Of a stretch of DNA of 64,000 nt, positions 31,637 through 42,784 are shown one piece after another. A model generated the notes under the pieces. The model did not search any database. It was given only the letters and a program-made list of their open reading frames with translations, and had not been told where the DNA came from. The DNA is taken from the NCBI RefSeq assembly GCF_048569485.1, contig NC_134354.1, positions 449,562,230-449,626,229 on the forward strand. Reading direction: 5' to 3'. The number at the start of each line of letters is the position of its first letter. Position 1 is the first letter of the stretch. Both the position numbers and the translations under genes were made by a program. This stretch comes from Anomaloglossus baeobatrachus (Eukaryota; Chordata; Amphibia; Anura; Aromobatidae).

Positions 31637-32581
31637 ATGGATCCCGCTGAAGCACTAGCGGCCTTGCAGGAGGAACTCCAACGCCAGCGTGAGACCCAGA
31701 CCCGCATGCTGAACTTCATGACTTCGGTGGACGCCCGCCTGAACACGCTACAAGCGTCAATTACATCTTCAGCATCTCGGGCTTCCACTAGCCAATCCAC
31801 GGCTCCAGCCCCCGTGGCAGCCTCTTCGGATGCTTCCAGACTTCGTTTGGCCTCACCACCCCGGTACGCCGGAGATCCCAAGACCTGCAGGGGTTTCATA
31901 AACCAATGCTCCCTCCATTTCACGCAGCTGCCGCATTTGTTTGCCTCCGACCAAGCCAAGGTCGCCTTCATCATGTCCCATCTAGAGGGTGAGGCACTGG
32001 CGTGGATGAACCCCTTGTGGGAGAAGGAGGATCCTGTGACCACGAACATCCAGGAGTTCCTGCAGGCATTCCGTGGCACCTTTGACGAGCCCGGACGCGC
32101 CTCCGCGTCTGCTTCATCTCTTCTCCGGTTACGTCAGGGGACTCTGACGTTGGGTCAATACGCAATCCGTTTTCGCACCTTGGCTGCGGAACTCGGCTGG
32201 AACAACGAGGCCCTAACCGCCGCCTTGTGGGAAGGACTCTCGGGTCGAATTAAAGATGAGCTGGCTGGTCGTGACGTACCGTCCACCCTGGATGCCCTGA
32301 TTACCCTAGCGACTCGAGTGGACATTCGCTTTCAGGAGCGATCCAAAGAGGTGTCCCGTGAGAGACGTCCGGTACGGCATTCCTCTCCTCCGCAGAAGCC
32401 CGCCGTACTACAGTCAACAGCATCTGGTGTCTCCGTCCACGAGCCCATGCAGATCGACCGTGTGCGGCAGTCTGAACAACGTCGAGCAGAGCGGCTCGCC
32501 AAGGGCCTCTGCTTCTACTGCGGAGAGGGCACACACCTGCTACGCTCCTGTCCAGAGAGGCCGGGAAACTCCAAAGCCTAG
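31637..32581 (+). CDS. gag of chromovirus 2 (fossil element)
   Basis: 314 codons from ATG (MDPAEALAALQEEL), just after the LTR. A coiled-coil-like N-terminus is followed by a Ty3-type capsid region (PPRYAGDPKTCRGFINQCSL, AFIMSHLEGEALAWMNPLW, TLAAELGWNNEALTAALWEG) and one CCHC zinc knuckle (CFYCGEGTHLLRSC) near the C-terminus. The frame is open throughout. The family's gag assembles the particle that packages the element RNA. Confidence 0.92.
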   Translation: MDPAEALAALQEELQRQRETQTRMLNFMTSVDARLNTLQASITSSASRASTSQSTAPAPVAASSDASRLRLASPPRYAGDPKTCRGFINQCSLHFTQLPHLFASDQAKVAFIMSHLEGEALAWMNPLWEKEDPVTTNIQEFLQAFRGTFDEPGRASASASSLLRLRQGTLTLGQYAIRFRTLAAELGWNNEALTAALWEGLSGRIKDELAGRDVPSTLDALITLATRVDIRFQERSKEVSRERRPVRHSSPPQKPAVLQSTASGVSVHEPMQIDRVRQSEQRRAERLAKGLCFYCGEGTHLLRSCPERPGNSKA

Positions 32582-32583
32582 GG

Positions 32584-35500
32584 TTGGTAGGAGAGGCCAC
32601 CCTAGGTGCTGGGACTCTCTCAGACCCGGTTACGTGGACTGTGCAAGTGACAACGGGAGAGACGCGGTTCACGGCTGAGGCGTACCTCGATTCTGGGGCA
32701 GCAGGCAATTTCATCCAGCAGGCCACGGTGGACAAGTACCAGGTGCCTGTTACTCCACTCGACAAACCCCTCGTGATTGCCTCTGTGGATGGGAGACCCC
32801 TCTCTGACACCATCTCCTGGATCACCAGGCCGGTCGAACTGCGTATCGGTGCCCTGCACACCGAGAACATCGCTCTCTACGTCCTCCCACACATGTCCTA
32901 TCAAATCCTGCTGGGACTTCCCTGGTTACGGACACACGAACCATCAGTCAGCTGGGGCACTGGTGAAATCACCCGATGGGGCTCTTCGTGTCATGAGAAC
33001 TGTCTGAAGACCATACAACCCATCCGACGACCTCCGGTTCCAGAGAACCTACCGGGACTGCCCTCGGCCTATTGGTCCTTCGCGGACGTCTTTGATAAAA
33101 AGGAATCTGAGGTACTTCCGCCACATCGTCCGTACGATTGTGCCATCGACCTGCTCCCGGGAACAACACCACCTCGAGGACGGATATATCCATTGTCTCC
33201 AGCCGAAACAAGGGTCATGTCTACTTACATCACAGAGAGCCTGGCAAGGGGATTCATTCGGAGATCCTCCTCTCCTGCTGGAGCAGGCTTCTTCTTCGTT
33301 AAGAAGAAAGAAGGCGACTTACGCCCATGTATAGACTACCGGGGATTGAACCAAATCACCGTAAAAAACAAGTACCCTCTGCCGCTCATTCCCAAATTGT
33401 TTGACCGGCTTAGAGGAGCTCGTGTGGTCACCAAATTGGACCTTCGGGGTGCCTACAACCTGGTCCGCATCCGCTCTGGGGACGAATGGAAGACCGCGTT
33501 CAATACTCGCGATGGGCACTATGAATACTGCGTGATGCCCTTCGGCCTGTGTAACGCACCAGCAGTCTTTCAAGAATTGGTGAACGACGTTTTCCGGGAC
33601 CTTCTTTACGTCTGTGTGGTGGTGTATCTGGATGATATCCTTGTCTTCTCTCCGGATCTCCAGACCCACAGAGAGAACGTGCAGCTGGTTCTACAAAGAC
33701 TGAGAGAGAATCGTCTGTACGCCAAGTACGAGAAGTGTGTCTTTGAGCAGTCTTCTCTCCCCTTCCTGGGTTACATCATCTCCGATACCGGACTGCAGAT
33801 GGATCCAAAGAAGGTCTCCTCCATTCTCAACTGGCCTCCTCCTTCTGGACTGAAGGCAATCCAACGCTTTCTGGGATTCGCCAACTACTACCGCCAGTTC
33901 ATCCCTCACTTCTCTGCTCTGACCGCTCCTCTCTCCGCCTTGACCAAGAAGGAGGCTAATCCAAAGGACTGGTCACCTGCGGCCGACGCCGCGTTTGGCT
34001 CTCTGAAGCGGGCATTTGCCTCCTCTCCTGTGCTCCACCGTCTGGAGTTAAACCGCCAGTTCACCTTGGAGGTGGATGCCTCCTCCTCGGGAGCCGGAGC
34101 AGTGCTCATGCAGAAGTCCTCCTCCGGGAAGATGGTGACTTGCGGTTTCTTCTCCAAGAGCTTCTCAGCGCCTGAACGCAACTACACCATCGGTGACCGA
34201 GAGCTATTGGCAGTAAAACTGGCTCTGGAGGAATGGCGCTACCTTCTGGAAGGAGCAGTGTACCCCGTAATCATTTACACGGACCACAAGAACCTGGAAT
34301 ACCTGCGGTCCGCTCAGCGACTGAACCCACGGCAAGCCAGGTGGTCTTTGTTCTTTGCCAGGTTCGATTTCCAGCTCCATTTCTGACCCGCGGACAAGAA
34401 TGTACGCGCTGATGCCTTGTCCAGGTCTTTGATGCCCATGGAGCAGGAGGAGGAGACATCCCAACCCATCATCTGTCCTAGTAAAATCATTCCGGTGGCC
34501 CCTGTCACCCTGGCCCAGATACCGCCCGGGAAGACCTATGTCTCTGAGACTGATAGGCAAAAAGTGTTACACTGGGGCCATGCCTCGAAAACAGCCGGTC
34601 ATGCTGGTCAAAAGAGAACATGGAGTGCGATTGTACATCATTACTGGTGGCCATCCCTTCGCACGGACGTCGCTGCTTTTGTCTCTGCCTGCTCCTCTTG
34701 TGCCAGGAACAAGACGCCCAAACACCTGCCATATGGCCGTCTTCTGCCTCTGCCTATACCCTCAGTTCCGTGGCAACACATTGCAATGGACTTTATTACG
34801 GACTTGCCATTGTCCTCCGGACACACAGTCATATGGGTCGTGGTGGACCGGTTCTCTAAAATGGCTCATTTCGTCCCTATGGCTGGACTGCCCTCTGCTC
34901 AGGAACTCGCGGACGCCTATATACATCACATCTTCCGCTTGCATGGCTTTCCATCACACATCGTGTCCGACAGAGGAACTCAGTTCACCTCCCGCTTCTG
35001 GAGGGCTCTCTGCAAACATCTGGGAGTGACTCTGGACTTTTCTTCTGCCTACCATCCTCAGTCTAATGGCCAAGTGGAAAGGGTCAATCAAATCTTGACC
35101 TCCTTCTTACGACACTACGTCAACGCCCATCACGACGACTGGTCCACGCTTCTTCCTTGGGCTGAATTCTCCCATAACCACCACGTCAGTGAGTCCTCCT
35201 CCAGCTCTCCCTTTCATGTCGTTTACGGACTTCAGCCCTCCGTCCCATTGCCTGTATCTCCTTCTTCGGATGTCCCTGCTGCTGATGCTGTAGCCCGCGA
35301 CTTTGCAACCATTTGGGACTCTGTCAAGGCGTCCCTTGGGCGTGCTTCCCTGCGGATGAAGAGACATGCAGACAAGAGACGTCTGGACCCTCCGTGTTTC
35401 TCTCCTGGAGATCTAGTCTGGCTTGCTTCCAAGTACGTCCGATTGAAGATACCATCCTACAAGCTGTGTCCTCGCTACATTGGGCCGTTTAAAGTCCTCA

Positions 35501-36087
35501 GCAAGATCAATGAGGTCTCCTACAAGCTACAGCTCCCGGCCACGATGAGGATACCCAACTCCTTCCACGTCTCCCTGCTCAAGCCGGTTGTTCTTGGTCC
35601 CTTCTCCGCTGCTGCCAGTTCGGCTCCTCCTCCTATTACCGATGACGACATCTATGCGGTAAGGGATATCGTGGCCATGAAGACCGTACGGGGTCGACAG
35701 TTCTTCCTGGTGGACTGGGCAGGGTATGGTCCTGAGGATAGGTCCTGGGAGCCCCGGGAGAATGTGGGTACTCCGCTGATCCGTGCCTTCCTGTCCCGGT
35801 TGCGGGGAGTGGGGCGTGAGGGGGGGTACTGTCACGCTCCCCGGGTCCCCTGCGCTGCTCCCCGGCTCACCTGTCACGCTCCCCGGCTCCCCTGCCTCGC
35901 TCCCCGGTTCTTCAGTCCGGTCTCCGCCGCTCCCCGCTCTCCAGCATCCATTGCCGGCGCTTCCCAGGCGTCCTGGTCCCCGCTCCCGGCGCCCGTCGGC
36001 GTCTCAGCCCCAGCCCGGCTCTGCTGCTTCCTCCTCTCAGCTTCCTGCCCTGGCTTCTGGCACCCGGGCCGCGCGCATGCGCATTAG
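32584..36087 (+). pseudogene. pol of chromovirus 2 (protease-RT-RNase H-integrase-chromodomain)
   Basis: Begins directly after gag in the -1 frame, consistent with the frameshift translation known for this family. Domains: aspartic protease (AYLDSGAAGNF, ILLGLPWL), reverse transcriptase (VVVYLDDILVFSPDL), RNase H (TLEVDASSSGAGAVL, IYTDHKNLEYL), integrase (zinc region CSSCARNK, core MDFITDLP, VSDRGTQFTSRFW, SAYHPQSNG) and chromodomain (FFLVDWAGYGPEDRSWEP). The 3' end of the frame runs into the 3' LTR. About one break overall. Confidence 0.92.
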
Positions 36088-36614
36088 GGCGCGCGCGCGG
36101 TCATTGACCCTTTCTTAAAGGGCCAGCGTCCATTGACAGGAAATGAAGCACACAGGTACAGGGTATAAAGGGGTTTAATGTCCAAGTGGGCGGGGCCTGA
36201 TCTTCGTGTTTCCCAAGCTAGGAGTCAGGTCTCCTTGTGTCTCTTTGCCATACTTACGTATCTCTCTTCTAGAGCCGATCCTGCCTCGCCATCCGGTCCT
36301 GCCGAATCCCGCACCCCGAACGCTGCCTATCTGCCATCCTGACAGTCCGTACCATCTCTGATCCCTGTGGTGACCCGTCATCTCGCTCCAACGGTTCCGG
36401 ACTCCGCCTGACATCATCTCGGCTTCCGAACCTGAGCTCCGTCACCCGGACTACCATCAGTGACTCCGTGGTCCCAGGGACTTCTCCATTATACTCTTGT
36501 GCACGGACTGCCCTGCTACCTGTAGTGCTCCAGCTACCGGACCCCTTACCATCATCAAGGAGTTCGGTCCAGTGGATCCACCTCCTGGGTCTGCCCTTCC
36601 ACCTGGCCCTAACA
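35830..36614 (+). repeat. 3' LTR of chromovirus 2
   Basis: Begins TGTCACGCTCCCC immediately after the purine-rich gtgaggggggg tract and ends GGCCCTAACA. Nearly identical to the 5' LTR. Confidence 0.95.
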
Positions 36615-36880
36615 CCTGCCCTCACCATTATTGCTTGGCAACTTTGTGCCCATGTACACTGGAGATCAAACTTAGAGAACAATGTATGTTCACTTGCTTT
36701 TTTCAGAAATAATATAATCTACATCGATCAACATTTCAAGGTTTTTTTGTAAGCAGTACACCATGCAACTAGAACAGTGTTTTACAAAAGATCCAAAGTT
36801 TATCAACATAAAACCTTTATTTTGCCCAAAACGTGATGATGATAATTAGAGAACAACAATGACTGTAGCACAGAGAAATA

Positions 36881-37879
36881 TTATGTCACCAATCTGTAGG
36901 AAGTGTATAGGCCTTTGTTTTGAATTACTTCAGCACATCTGTGGCCACAGGACATCACAAGTCTCTCACACTGCTCAGGTGTGATTTTGGTCCACTCTTC
37001 TTCCAGTCTCTTCCACAGTTCTTTGATTGTTGTGGGTTTCTTGGCCATAAGTTTGTCATCAAGGATTTTCCAGAGGTTTTCTATTGGATTTAGATGAGAA
37101 TGCTGGGCTGGCCATTTCATTATTTCAATATTTTTGTTTCAAGGAACTGCTATACCAGTTTTTCTGTGTGACTGGGGGCATTGTCTTGCATGAAAATTGC
37201 TGGCAGACTGAGTGATGAATGCAAGTAAGAGTCTGATACACATTTGTATTCATTCTGTCTTGTAGTTGTATGAGAGGTCCAACTCATGCTGCAGAAAACA
37301 TTCCCCAACCATGACATTTCCTCCACCACCTTTCACTGACTTCTTAACACACTTTGGGTTCAGTCTTTTCCCAGTTTGTCGATGAACATAATGTTTCCCA
37401 TCAGACCCAAATAAATTGAACTTGTTTTTATAACTAAAATGAACTGTGGACCACTTCTCCTCTATCCAAACAACAAACACCTCACCAAAGGTAAGTCTAG
37501 CCTTTTGATTCTTTCTGCTAATGAGAGGTTTGGTCACTGCAGAGTGGACTTTCAGTCCAAATGCTCTTAAATGTCGTGACACCGTATGATGAGCCAAATC
37601 CTTACCCTGTTCAGTGCTGAACTTGTGAGCAATTCCAGCTGCAGTGTTGAAACGATTACCCATGGTGATTCTCCACAATATCCTGTCCTCTCTTGCGAGG
37701 GCAACCAGTTATCTTGGGGGACTTGAAGAGTTTGTGATGTTGTAAAGATCCAATATTCTCAAACTCACAGACTTGGAATGCCCAACTTCTCTTGCTATGG
37801 CTGACAGGGTCACTTCTTTGGCCTTCATCTGGACAACCTGCTGCTGTAGTGTTTCAGTCACTTTGGAACGGCACACCAT
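36881..37879 (-). pseudogene. Tc1-like transposase, degraded
   Basis: Starts at ATG (minus, 37879) with an N-terminal helix-turn-helix region (MVCRSKVTETLQQQVVQMKA, AREVGHSKSVS). Next come RILWRITMGNRFNTAAGIAH, HHTVSRHLRAFGLKVHSA and NGRTH-like SDGKHYVHRQTGKRLNP, and finally WPAQHSHLNPIENLWKIL, the conserved third-Asp/Glu motif context of Tc1 DDE transposases. Frame changes and stops interrupt it: a stop follows the N-terminal part near 37710 and the reading frame shifts between 37250 and 37120. The usual first-Asp motif reads VWIEEKWS. It cannot encode an active enzyme. Confidence 0.85.
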
Positions 37880-38153
37880 TTTTTGAAAAGTCAGTGCAAG
37901 CTGGAATTTAAGCTGCCAGTTACATAGGGTTTGTCAGATAATTAAGGAAATTAGCACCAGGAGGCAGATTAACACCAATAACTTGCAGGTATCCGAAAGT
38001 GTTCTCTAATTTTGATCAGAACTCTTTTTCATTGATCTCATTTACATTTTTATTATGTGCTTTTAAAAAAAATTCAATTCATGAAATAAGCTTAAACTAT
38101 TGCTAGTTTACTCATGTTAGGATATAATCACATAAGACAACACAATGACCTTA

Positions 38154-39662
38154 AGGCCTTGTGCGCACGCTGCATTTTTTGCGCGTTTTTTGCGTGCAGT
38201 TTTGCTTCCAAAATTGCATGCATTTCCTTCCCCAGCAACGTCTATGAGATTTCAGTTTTTCTGTCCTCACATTGCAACTTTTTTTGGCTGCATCTTTGAG
38301 GTGACCACAAAAATACAGTGACTCGCCCACCCCAGGGCCTTAGGTGACTCGGTGTTGGGCCAGACTAGTCCGGGGTAGTGAGCGGTGGCGGGGCCCGACT
38401 CCATGACCCTGGTGGAGTCAGTTAATGTGGCAGATGGGGGAGATGGTGATAATGTTTATTTATATAAGATTCGTGACGCCACCTGTGGTAATTTGCAGCT
38501 TTGAAGCCGCAGCTGCTGAAAGGGACCTCCGGGGCTGCTGATATGGCAGCTGAGGTGTTTCTTGCTCTCCACAGGTAGAGCAGATACCCTGGGGCAACCT
38601 TTGGTGCTTGGTAAAGTCTATGGTGTTTGGGGACGAGGTGCAGGATAAACCAGACAACACAGGGCTTGCAGTTAAGATGTTTTACTCACTGTTCAGTCTC
38701 AGTGCTGCAGTTGACCGGTTATCCACGGAATGCCAGGATCCGCTGTCAGGGACCTCCGCCGATCCCGAATAGGTCAAGGGTCAGTCCCGGTTCACCTCTC
38801 TATGTGTCCTTTCTCTGGCTGTCTCCCAGCGCTCAACTGTTTTTGGATTGTCTTGCGCCTCCACCACAGGGTCTGTACAAAGGTGGCTGACCTCAGTCGT
38901 ATCTTGCCCCCTTCACTGGTGATCTGTGGCGGGTAGTGGCCCTGGGCGCCTACAACAATCTCCCAGGCCTTCGGTTTTACTTAAGGAAATGTCTTTCTTC
39001 CCTCAGTCTAGGGACCATCCCTGATTTGCAGCCTGATCCCTCCACCCGATCTTTCTAGTGGCACAAGTCACGGGACAATTGCCCTTCCGTGACCCTGGAA
39101 TCTCTTCTTTCGGTGTCACCTGGGCCTAGCAAGACCCCAGGATCTCCACCAGGAACCTCCTTCACTCCTTCCCTTCTGGAACTGACTGACTTGTTCCTCA
39201 CTCTTTCTGACTCCTCCCACAGACCCTCTGGCTAGGCCCCAGACACACCATTGGGACCAATGAATGGGACTTACGGCCCCATGCTTAGATCTATGGGGGT
39301 TACTGCCACTGTCCCTGACCCGGTGTACGCCTACCAATTGGTGTGTGCAAGTTTTATCTGTGAACCGGAAGTTGACCCCATTCTTACCCGGGATGGGATA
39401 CCACACCTCTGGCTGAGGTGCAATATCTCTGTGGCAACGGAAGCCTCAGGGGTGCCTCAACAGCATCTCAATTTTCTGTGTTTTGCTAGCGTTTTTGAGC
39501 TCTTCCAGTCAATGGATTTGACTTAAAAAAACACATTGGGCAAAAACCCGTTAAAAAAACGCAGTAAAACACATCATAAAATGCTTGCAAGGGTGCGTTT
39601 ATTTTTGACCAAAAAGGTGCATCTTTGTGGTCACCACAAAGTTCCAGTGTGCGCACATAGCC
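38154..39662. mobile_element. MITE with gtgcgcac ends, carrying a solo LTR
   Basis: Ends aggccttgtgcgcacgctgc and the inverse of cagtgtgcgcacatagcc, with TTA on both sides (38151-38153 and 39663-39665), typical of PIF/Harbinger-derived MITEs. The element's own sequence (38154-38318 and 39464-39662) holds gcgttttt-type words, as in the sister copy at 61380. Confidence 0.75.
38319..39459 (-). mobile_element. solo LTR (minus orientation) inside a MITE
   Basis: Read on the minus strand it begins TGAGGCACCCCTGAGG and ends GGGGTGGGCGAGTCA. The tetramer acag flanks both ends (38315-38318 and 39460-39463). AATAAA on the minus strand lies about 140 bp from its 3' end (in atataaataaacattatc), supporting this orientation. 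No internal region. Family not identified. Confidence 0.65.
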
Positions 39663-39709
39663 TTACAGTTAGAAAATTGTGTGTTGTTCTCTAAATTTGA
39701 TTTCCACTG

Positions 39710-39830
39710 TACAGTGTACACAGAAAATTGCCAATCAGTGGTAGGGGCAGGGGTATACAGAGCTTAGGAATATACTTCACTAGCTGGCTGCAGGTTTACT
39801 AGTTCTCCAATGATAAACAATGTTTTTAAC
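39710..39830. repeat. right remnant of the palindromic repeat begun at 30118
   Basis: tgtacacagaaaattgccaatcagtggtagggg and tatacagagctta continue the repeat interrupted by the chromovirus and the Tc1 element; the same words occur near 24160. Confidence 0.6.
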
Positions 39831-41265
39831 TTTTTAACTCTGGAAACATTATGTTGCTCTAAGTTTAGGTGGCAAAAACTTGATGACAGATTGACGTTAA
39901 CATATGTACATACCCTACAGCATTTCATAAGATTTTACACTTTTATTGATATATGCATGAAGTTTATGCAAAGACTAAATATTTATAGTGTTGAAAGTTG
40001 TTCTTCAAGACTTCACCAGTTCTTCCACTCCATACATTGTTTATATCCGACCACTGACAGAGCTGGTAATGGCGGAGGTGCCAGTTATCCCCTCTGGTCT
40101 TATATTGATGACATCAATATAATAATAGTGTAAAACTCTTTCAATTTGAAATGACTTTACAAGAGAAAGCTTTATTCCAACGTGTTCCAAGCATCACTTT
40201 AAGCATGTACTGACTACAGTCTGCCTCTAGAGGTCACCAGTGTACCACAATGTACAAATCCATATTATTATTCACAACACACATGTGAATGGAATAATCT
40301 CGCACCACAGTTATCATTGATGACCAGCAGGATCAAAACAACGTGGAAAACAAAGTTACTCAACATTGTGTGTTATACAATTGAATGTTATTCAAGATAA
40401 TTATTATAATGATTTAGAATATTTATAGCAGATGTATTTTTATGAAGAATGAAAAAATAACACCTTGTCACTTATTAGAAAACAGAATAATAACAATAAC
40501 ATGTCAGAAGCAGAATCTAGGATAACACAAAACTCATAGACTAAATAATGAATTCTCTTATTAATGAATTTGGGGTTGAATAAGGTAGATTATGTTCTTA
40601 TAATAAGGTTTTTGTGCTGCTCGAGATTCTAATTCTTGCATCAAGCTTGTAAAAGAAAAAAACCTCTAAACAAACTGATGACGGCAATGAGTAGGCGACA
40701 TCCTTCTCAATGTGCAATGTATGTGCTCTAATGCTGAGAATTCTTAAGAGCTCGTCTGGGACTTTAGATACGTGGGATTTCATTTACTCAGTACAATTGG
40801 TTCACAGCTACTTTTAAACTGGAAGTTTCTTGTAGTTTCACAATCATCAAAAGTTGTGGCCCTAAAAAATTGCATCTGTAGCTGTGAAAATCTTGTATTA
40901 CTTGCTTTATGATGAAAGGAACCAAGCGGTCATAATATCAGCAAAACAGGCAAAACGTATAGTACGAACTTGAAAATGTAAGAAGCGATATACAAAGATG
41001 CTGTTCAACATACTATTCTATATCACCAGTCAGATGGAAGCATGTGAACCATAAATCAGTTTTGTTACTATACTATTTTTGATGTTTATTTTCTCCTATT
41101 AATTTAAGCAGTAAAAGAAAAATTATAATAACTACGTTTGTGACCTAAGCGACATCGACAAGAGACAAATTGTCAAGCAATTCTTATAGGATATTTATGG
41201 TTAGTAACTACTAAAGACAATGCTAAGTGTACAAGGCTAGCTCATCATCAAGGCTGATCACTTAG
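39831..41265. other. intronic sequence, no feature recognised
   Basis: AT-rich, without coding signal, terminal inverted repeats or known repeat ends that I can recognise. Short minus- and plus-strand frames here lack domains and splice context. Presumed single-copy doc2b intron. Confidence 0.5.
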
Positions 41266-41965
41266 TCTGTAGGCTGTGTGTGGTGGTGTGTTTATGTGTG
41301 TGGTGTGTGTAGATTGTGTGTGATACTGTGTATATGTGTTGAGTGTGGTGGTGTTTGTTTTGTGTGGTGGTGTGTGTTGAGTTTTGTGGTGTGTTGTGTG
41401 GTAATATGTGTGGTGTCTGGTGGTGTGTTGTGTATGGTGGTGTATAGGTTGTGTGTGTAGGTTGTTTGTGGTATGTGTAGATTGTGTGTGGTGGTGTGTA
41501 TATGTTGTGGATGGTGTGATGAGTGTGGTTTGTGTAAGGAGTCTGTGGAGGCATCTGTGTTGTGTCTAATAGTGTGTGATTAGTGTGGTGGTGTGTTTTG
41601 TCTGGTAGTGTGTGTACATGCAGTGGTTTGTGTTATGTGGTGTATCACACACTGTAGTGTGTGTAGGTTGTGTGTAGTGGTATATGGGTGTAGGTTGTTT
41701 CTGGTGTGTGTAGGTTGTGTGTGGTTTTGTGTTTGTGTGTGCTAGTGTGTATATGTTGTGTGTGGTGATGTTTGTTTTGTATTGGGCCTGGTGGTGTGTG
41801 TTTAGTGTAGTGGTATATGTGTGTGTTGGGTCTGGTGGTGTGTGTGTGTGTGTGTGCAGTGGTCGGTGTATGGTGCTGTGTGTTGTGCACTGTTGTGTGT
41901 TTTGTGGTTGTGTTTATCGGGATGTGTATAGTCTGGTAGATGTGTGTTTGTGTTGTGTATCAATT
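41266..41965 (+). repeat. TG-rich low-complexity tract (tgtgtggtggtgtg)
   Basis: About 700 bp of irregular tgtg/gtgg words. The frames crossing it (Cys/Val-rich on plus, His/Thr-rich on minus) are composition artefacts. Confidence 0.93.
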
Positions 41966-42054
41966 ACCCAGGGAAGAAATGAAACCAGTATTCATTGTGT
42001 TAAGAAGGGAAACTGGTAGAAGCAGTATAATGTTCTGGGCGATGTGTGCCTCCC

Positions 42055-42095
42055 CTGAGGAAGCAAGACTATCATTCGTAAAATGCGCTTTGGGG
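42055..42095 (+). ncRNA. very decayed hammerhead-like relic
   Basis: ccCTGAGGAagc...cgtaaaATGCGCTTtgggg keeps the spacing of core, stem III palindrome and ccc/ggg closing stem, but stem II does not pair and the second core box is altered. Listed only as a relic of the ribozyme-bearing repeat type. Confidence 0.3.
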
Positions 42096-42300
42096 ATTAT
42101 TTATCTTAGGTGACTAGGCTAGATGCCGTATATTATGGGTAAGAGCAATTTCTCAGCCATATATATGTGAATTTGTACATATTGGGAATGTAGTTCTTTT
42201 TACCATTGTATCTATTTTTGGAATCGATACATTCCCCATGAGTGGTTTCGTTTGTCCAGATATCTACTATGACATTGCCAGTGTGCTTACATCTTTGTAC

Positions 42301-42784
42301 TACACCATGTGCAGAATTATTAGGCAAGTTGCATTTTAGAGGATTTTTTTTGTTATTGATCAACAACTTTATTCTCATTCAACTCCAAAGACTCATGAAT
42401 ATCAAAGCTTAATAATTTTGAAAGTTGGAGTGGGTTTCTTTAAATTTGGCTATCTTAAGAGGATATCTGTTTGTGCAGAAAACTATTATTGTGCATAATT
42501 ATCAGCCAACTTAATAAAAACCAAATATATTCCCATCTCACTTGTTTATTTTCACCAGGTAAACCAATATAAGTGCACAAAATTTAGAAATAAACATTTC
42601 TGACATGCAAAAACAAAACCCCAAAAAATTAGTGACCAATATAGCCACCTTTTTTTATGATGACACTCAACAGCCTATCATCCATAAATTCTGTCAGTTG
42701 CTTTATCTGTTTACGATGAACATTGCGTGCAGGAGTCACCACAGCCTCCCAGACACTGTTCCGGGAGGTGTACCGTTTTCACCA
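42301..42784 (-). mobile_element. Tc1/mariner-type transposon, end fragment
   Basis: The left end contains catgtgcagaattattaggc, a known terminus of an amphibian mariner-like family, and an internal tgtgcataattatcagcc echo. The segment at about 42635-42760 on the minus strand corresponds to the transposase C-terminus (RNVHRKQIKQLTEFMDDRLL-type wording, degraded) followed by its 3' region. Truncated at 42784 by another repeat. Confidence 0.55.

Larger units (their letters stand above)
30848..36614 (+). mobile_element. chromovirus-type LTR retroelement (Ty3/Metaviridae), nearly whole, young
   Basis: A 5.8-kb element flanked by the perfect 5-bp duplication cctgc (30843-30847 and 36615-36619). 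Both LTRs are present and nearly identical: by eye about three substitutions and one 9-bp length difference. It contains gag, then pol in the -1 frame relative to gag as is usual for Sushi-ichi-type chromoviruses, ending in a chromodomain. It looks nearly whole, with about one break. Its family is distinct from chromovirus 1. Confidence 0.96.
36657..39709 (-). mobile_element. Tc1-like DNA transposon with nested insertions
   Basis: Ends CACTGGAGATCAAACTTAGA and the inverse of AATTTGATTTCCACTG are inverted repeats, each followed inward by agagaacaa; TA flanks both ends (36655-36656 and 39710-39711), as expected for Tc1/mariner. A subterminal copy of the end (gtgttctctaattttgatc) lies near 38000. 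The transposase is on the minus strand and broken. A 1.5-kb MITE with its own solo LTR sits between the transposase and the right end. Confidence 0.85.

Noticed and set aside
35527-35877. Minus-strand frames across both chromoviruses
   Set aside because: Shadows of gag and pol in GC-rich sequence without domains of their own.
41258-42019. Cys/Val-rich and His/Thr-rich open frames
   Set aside because: Composition artefacts of the TG-rich low-complexity tract.
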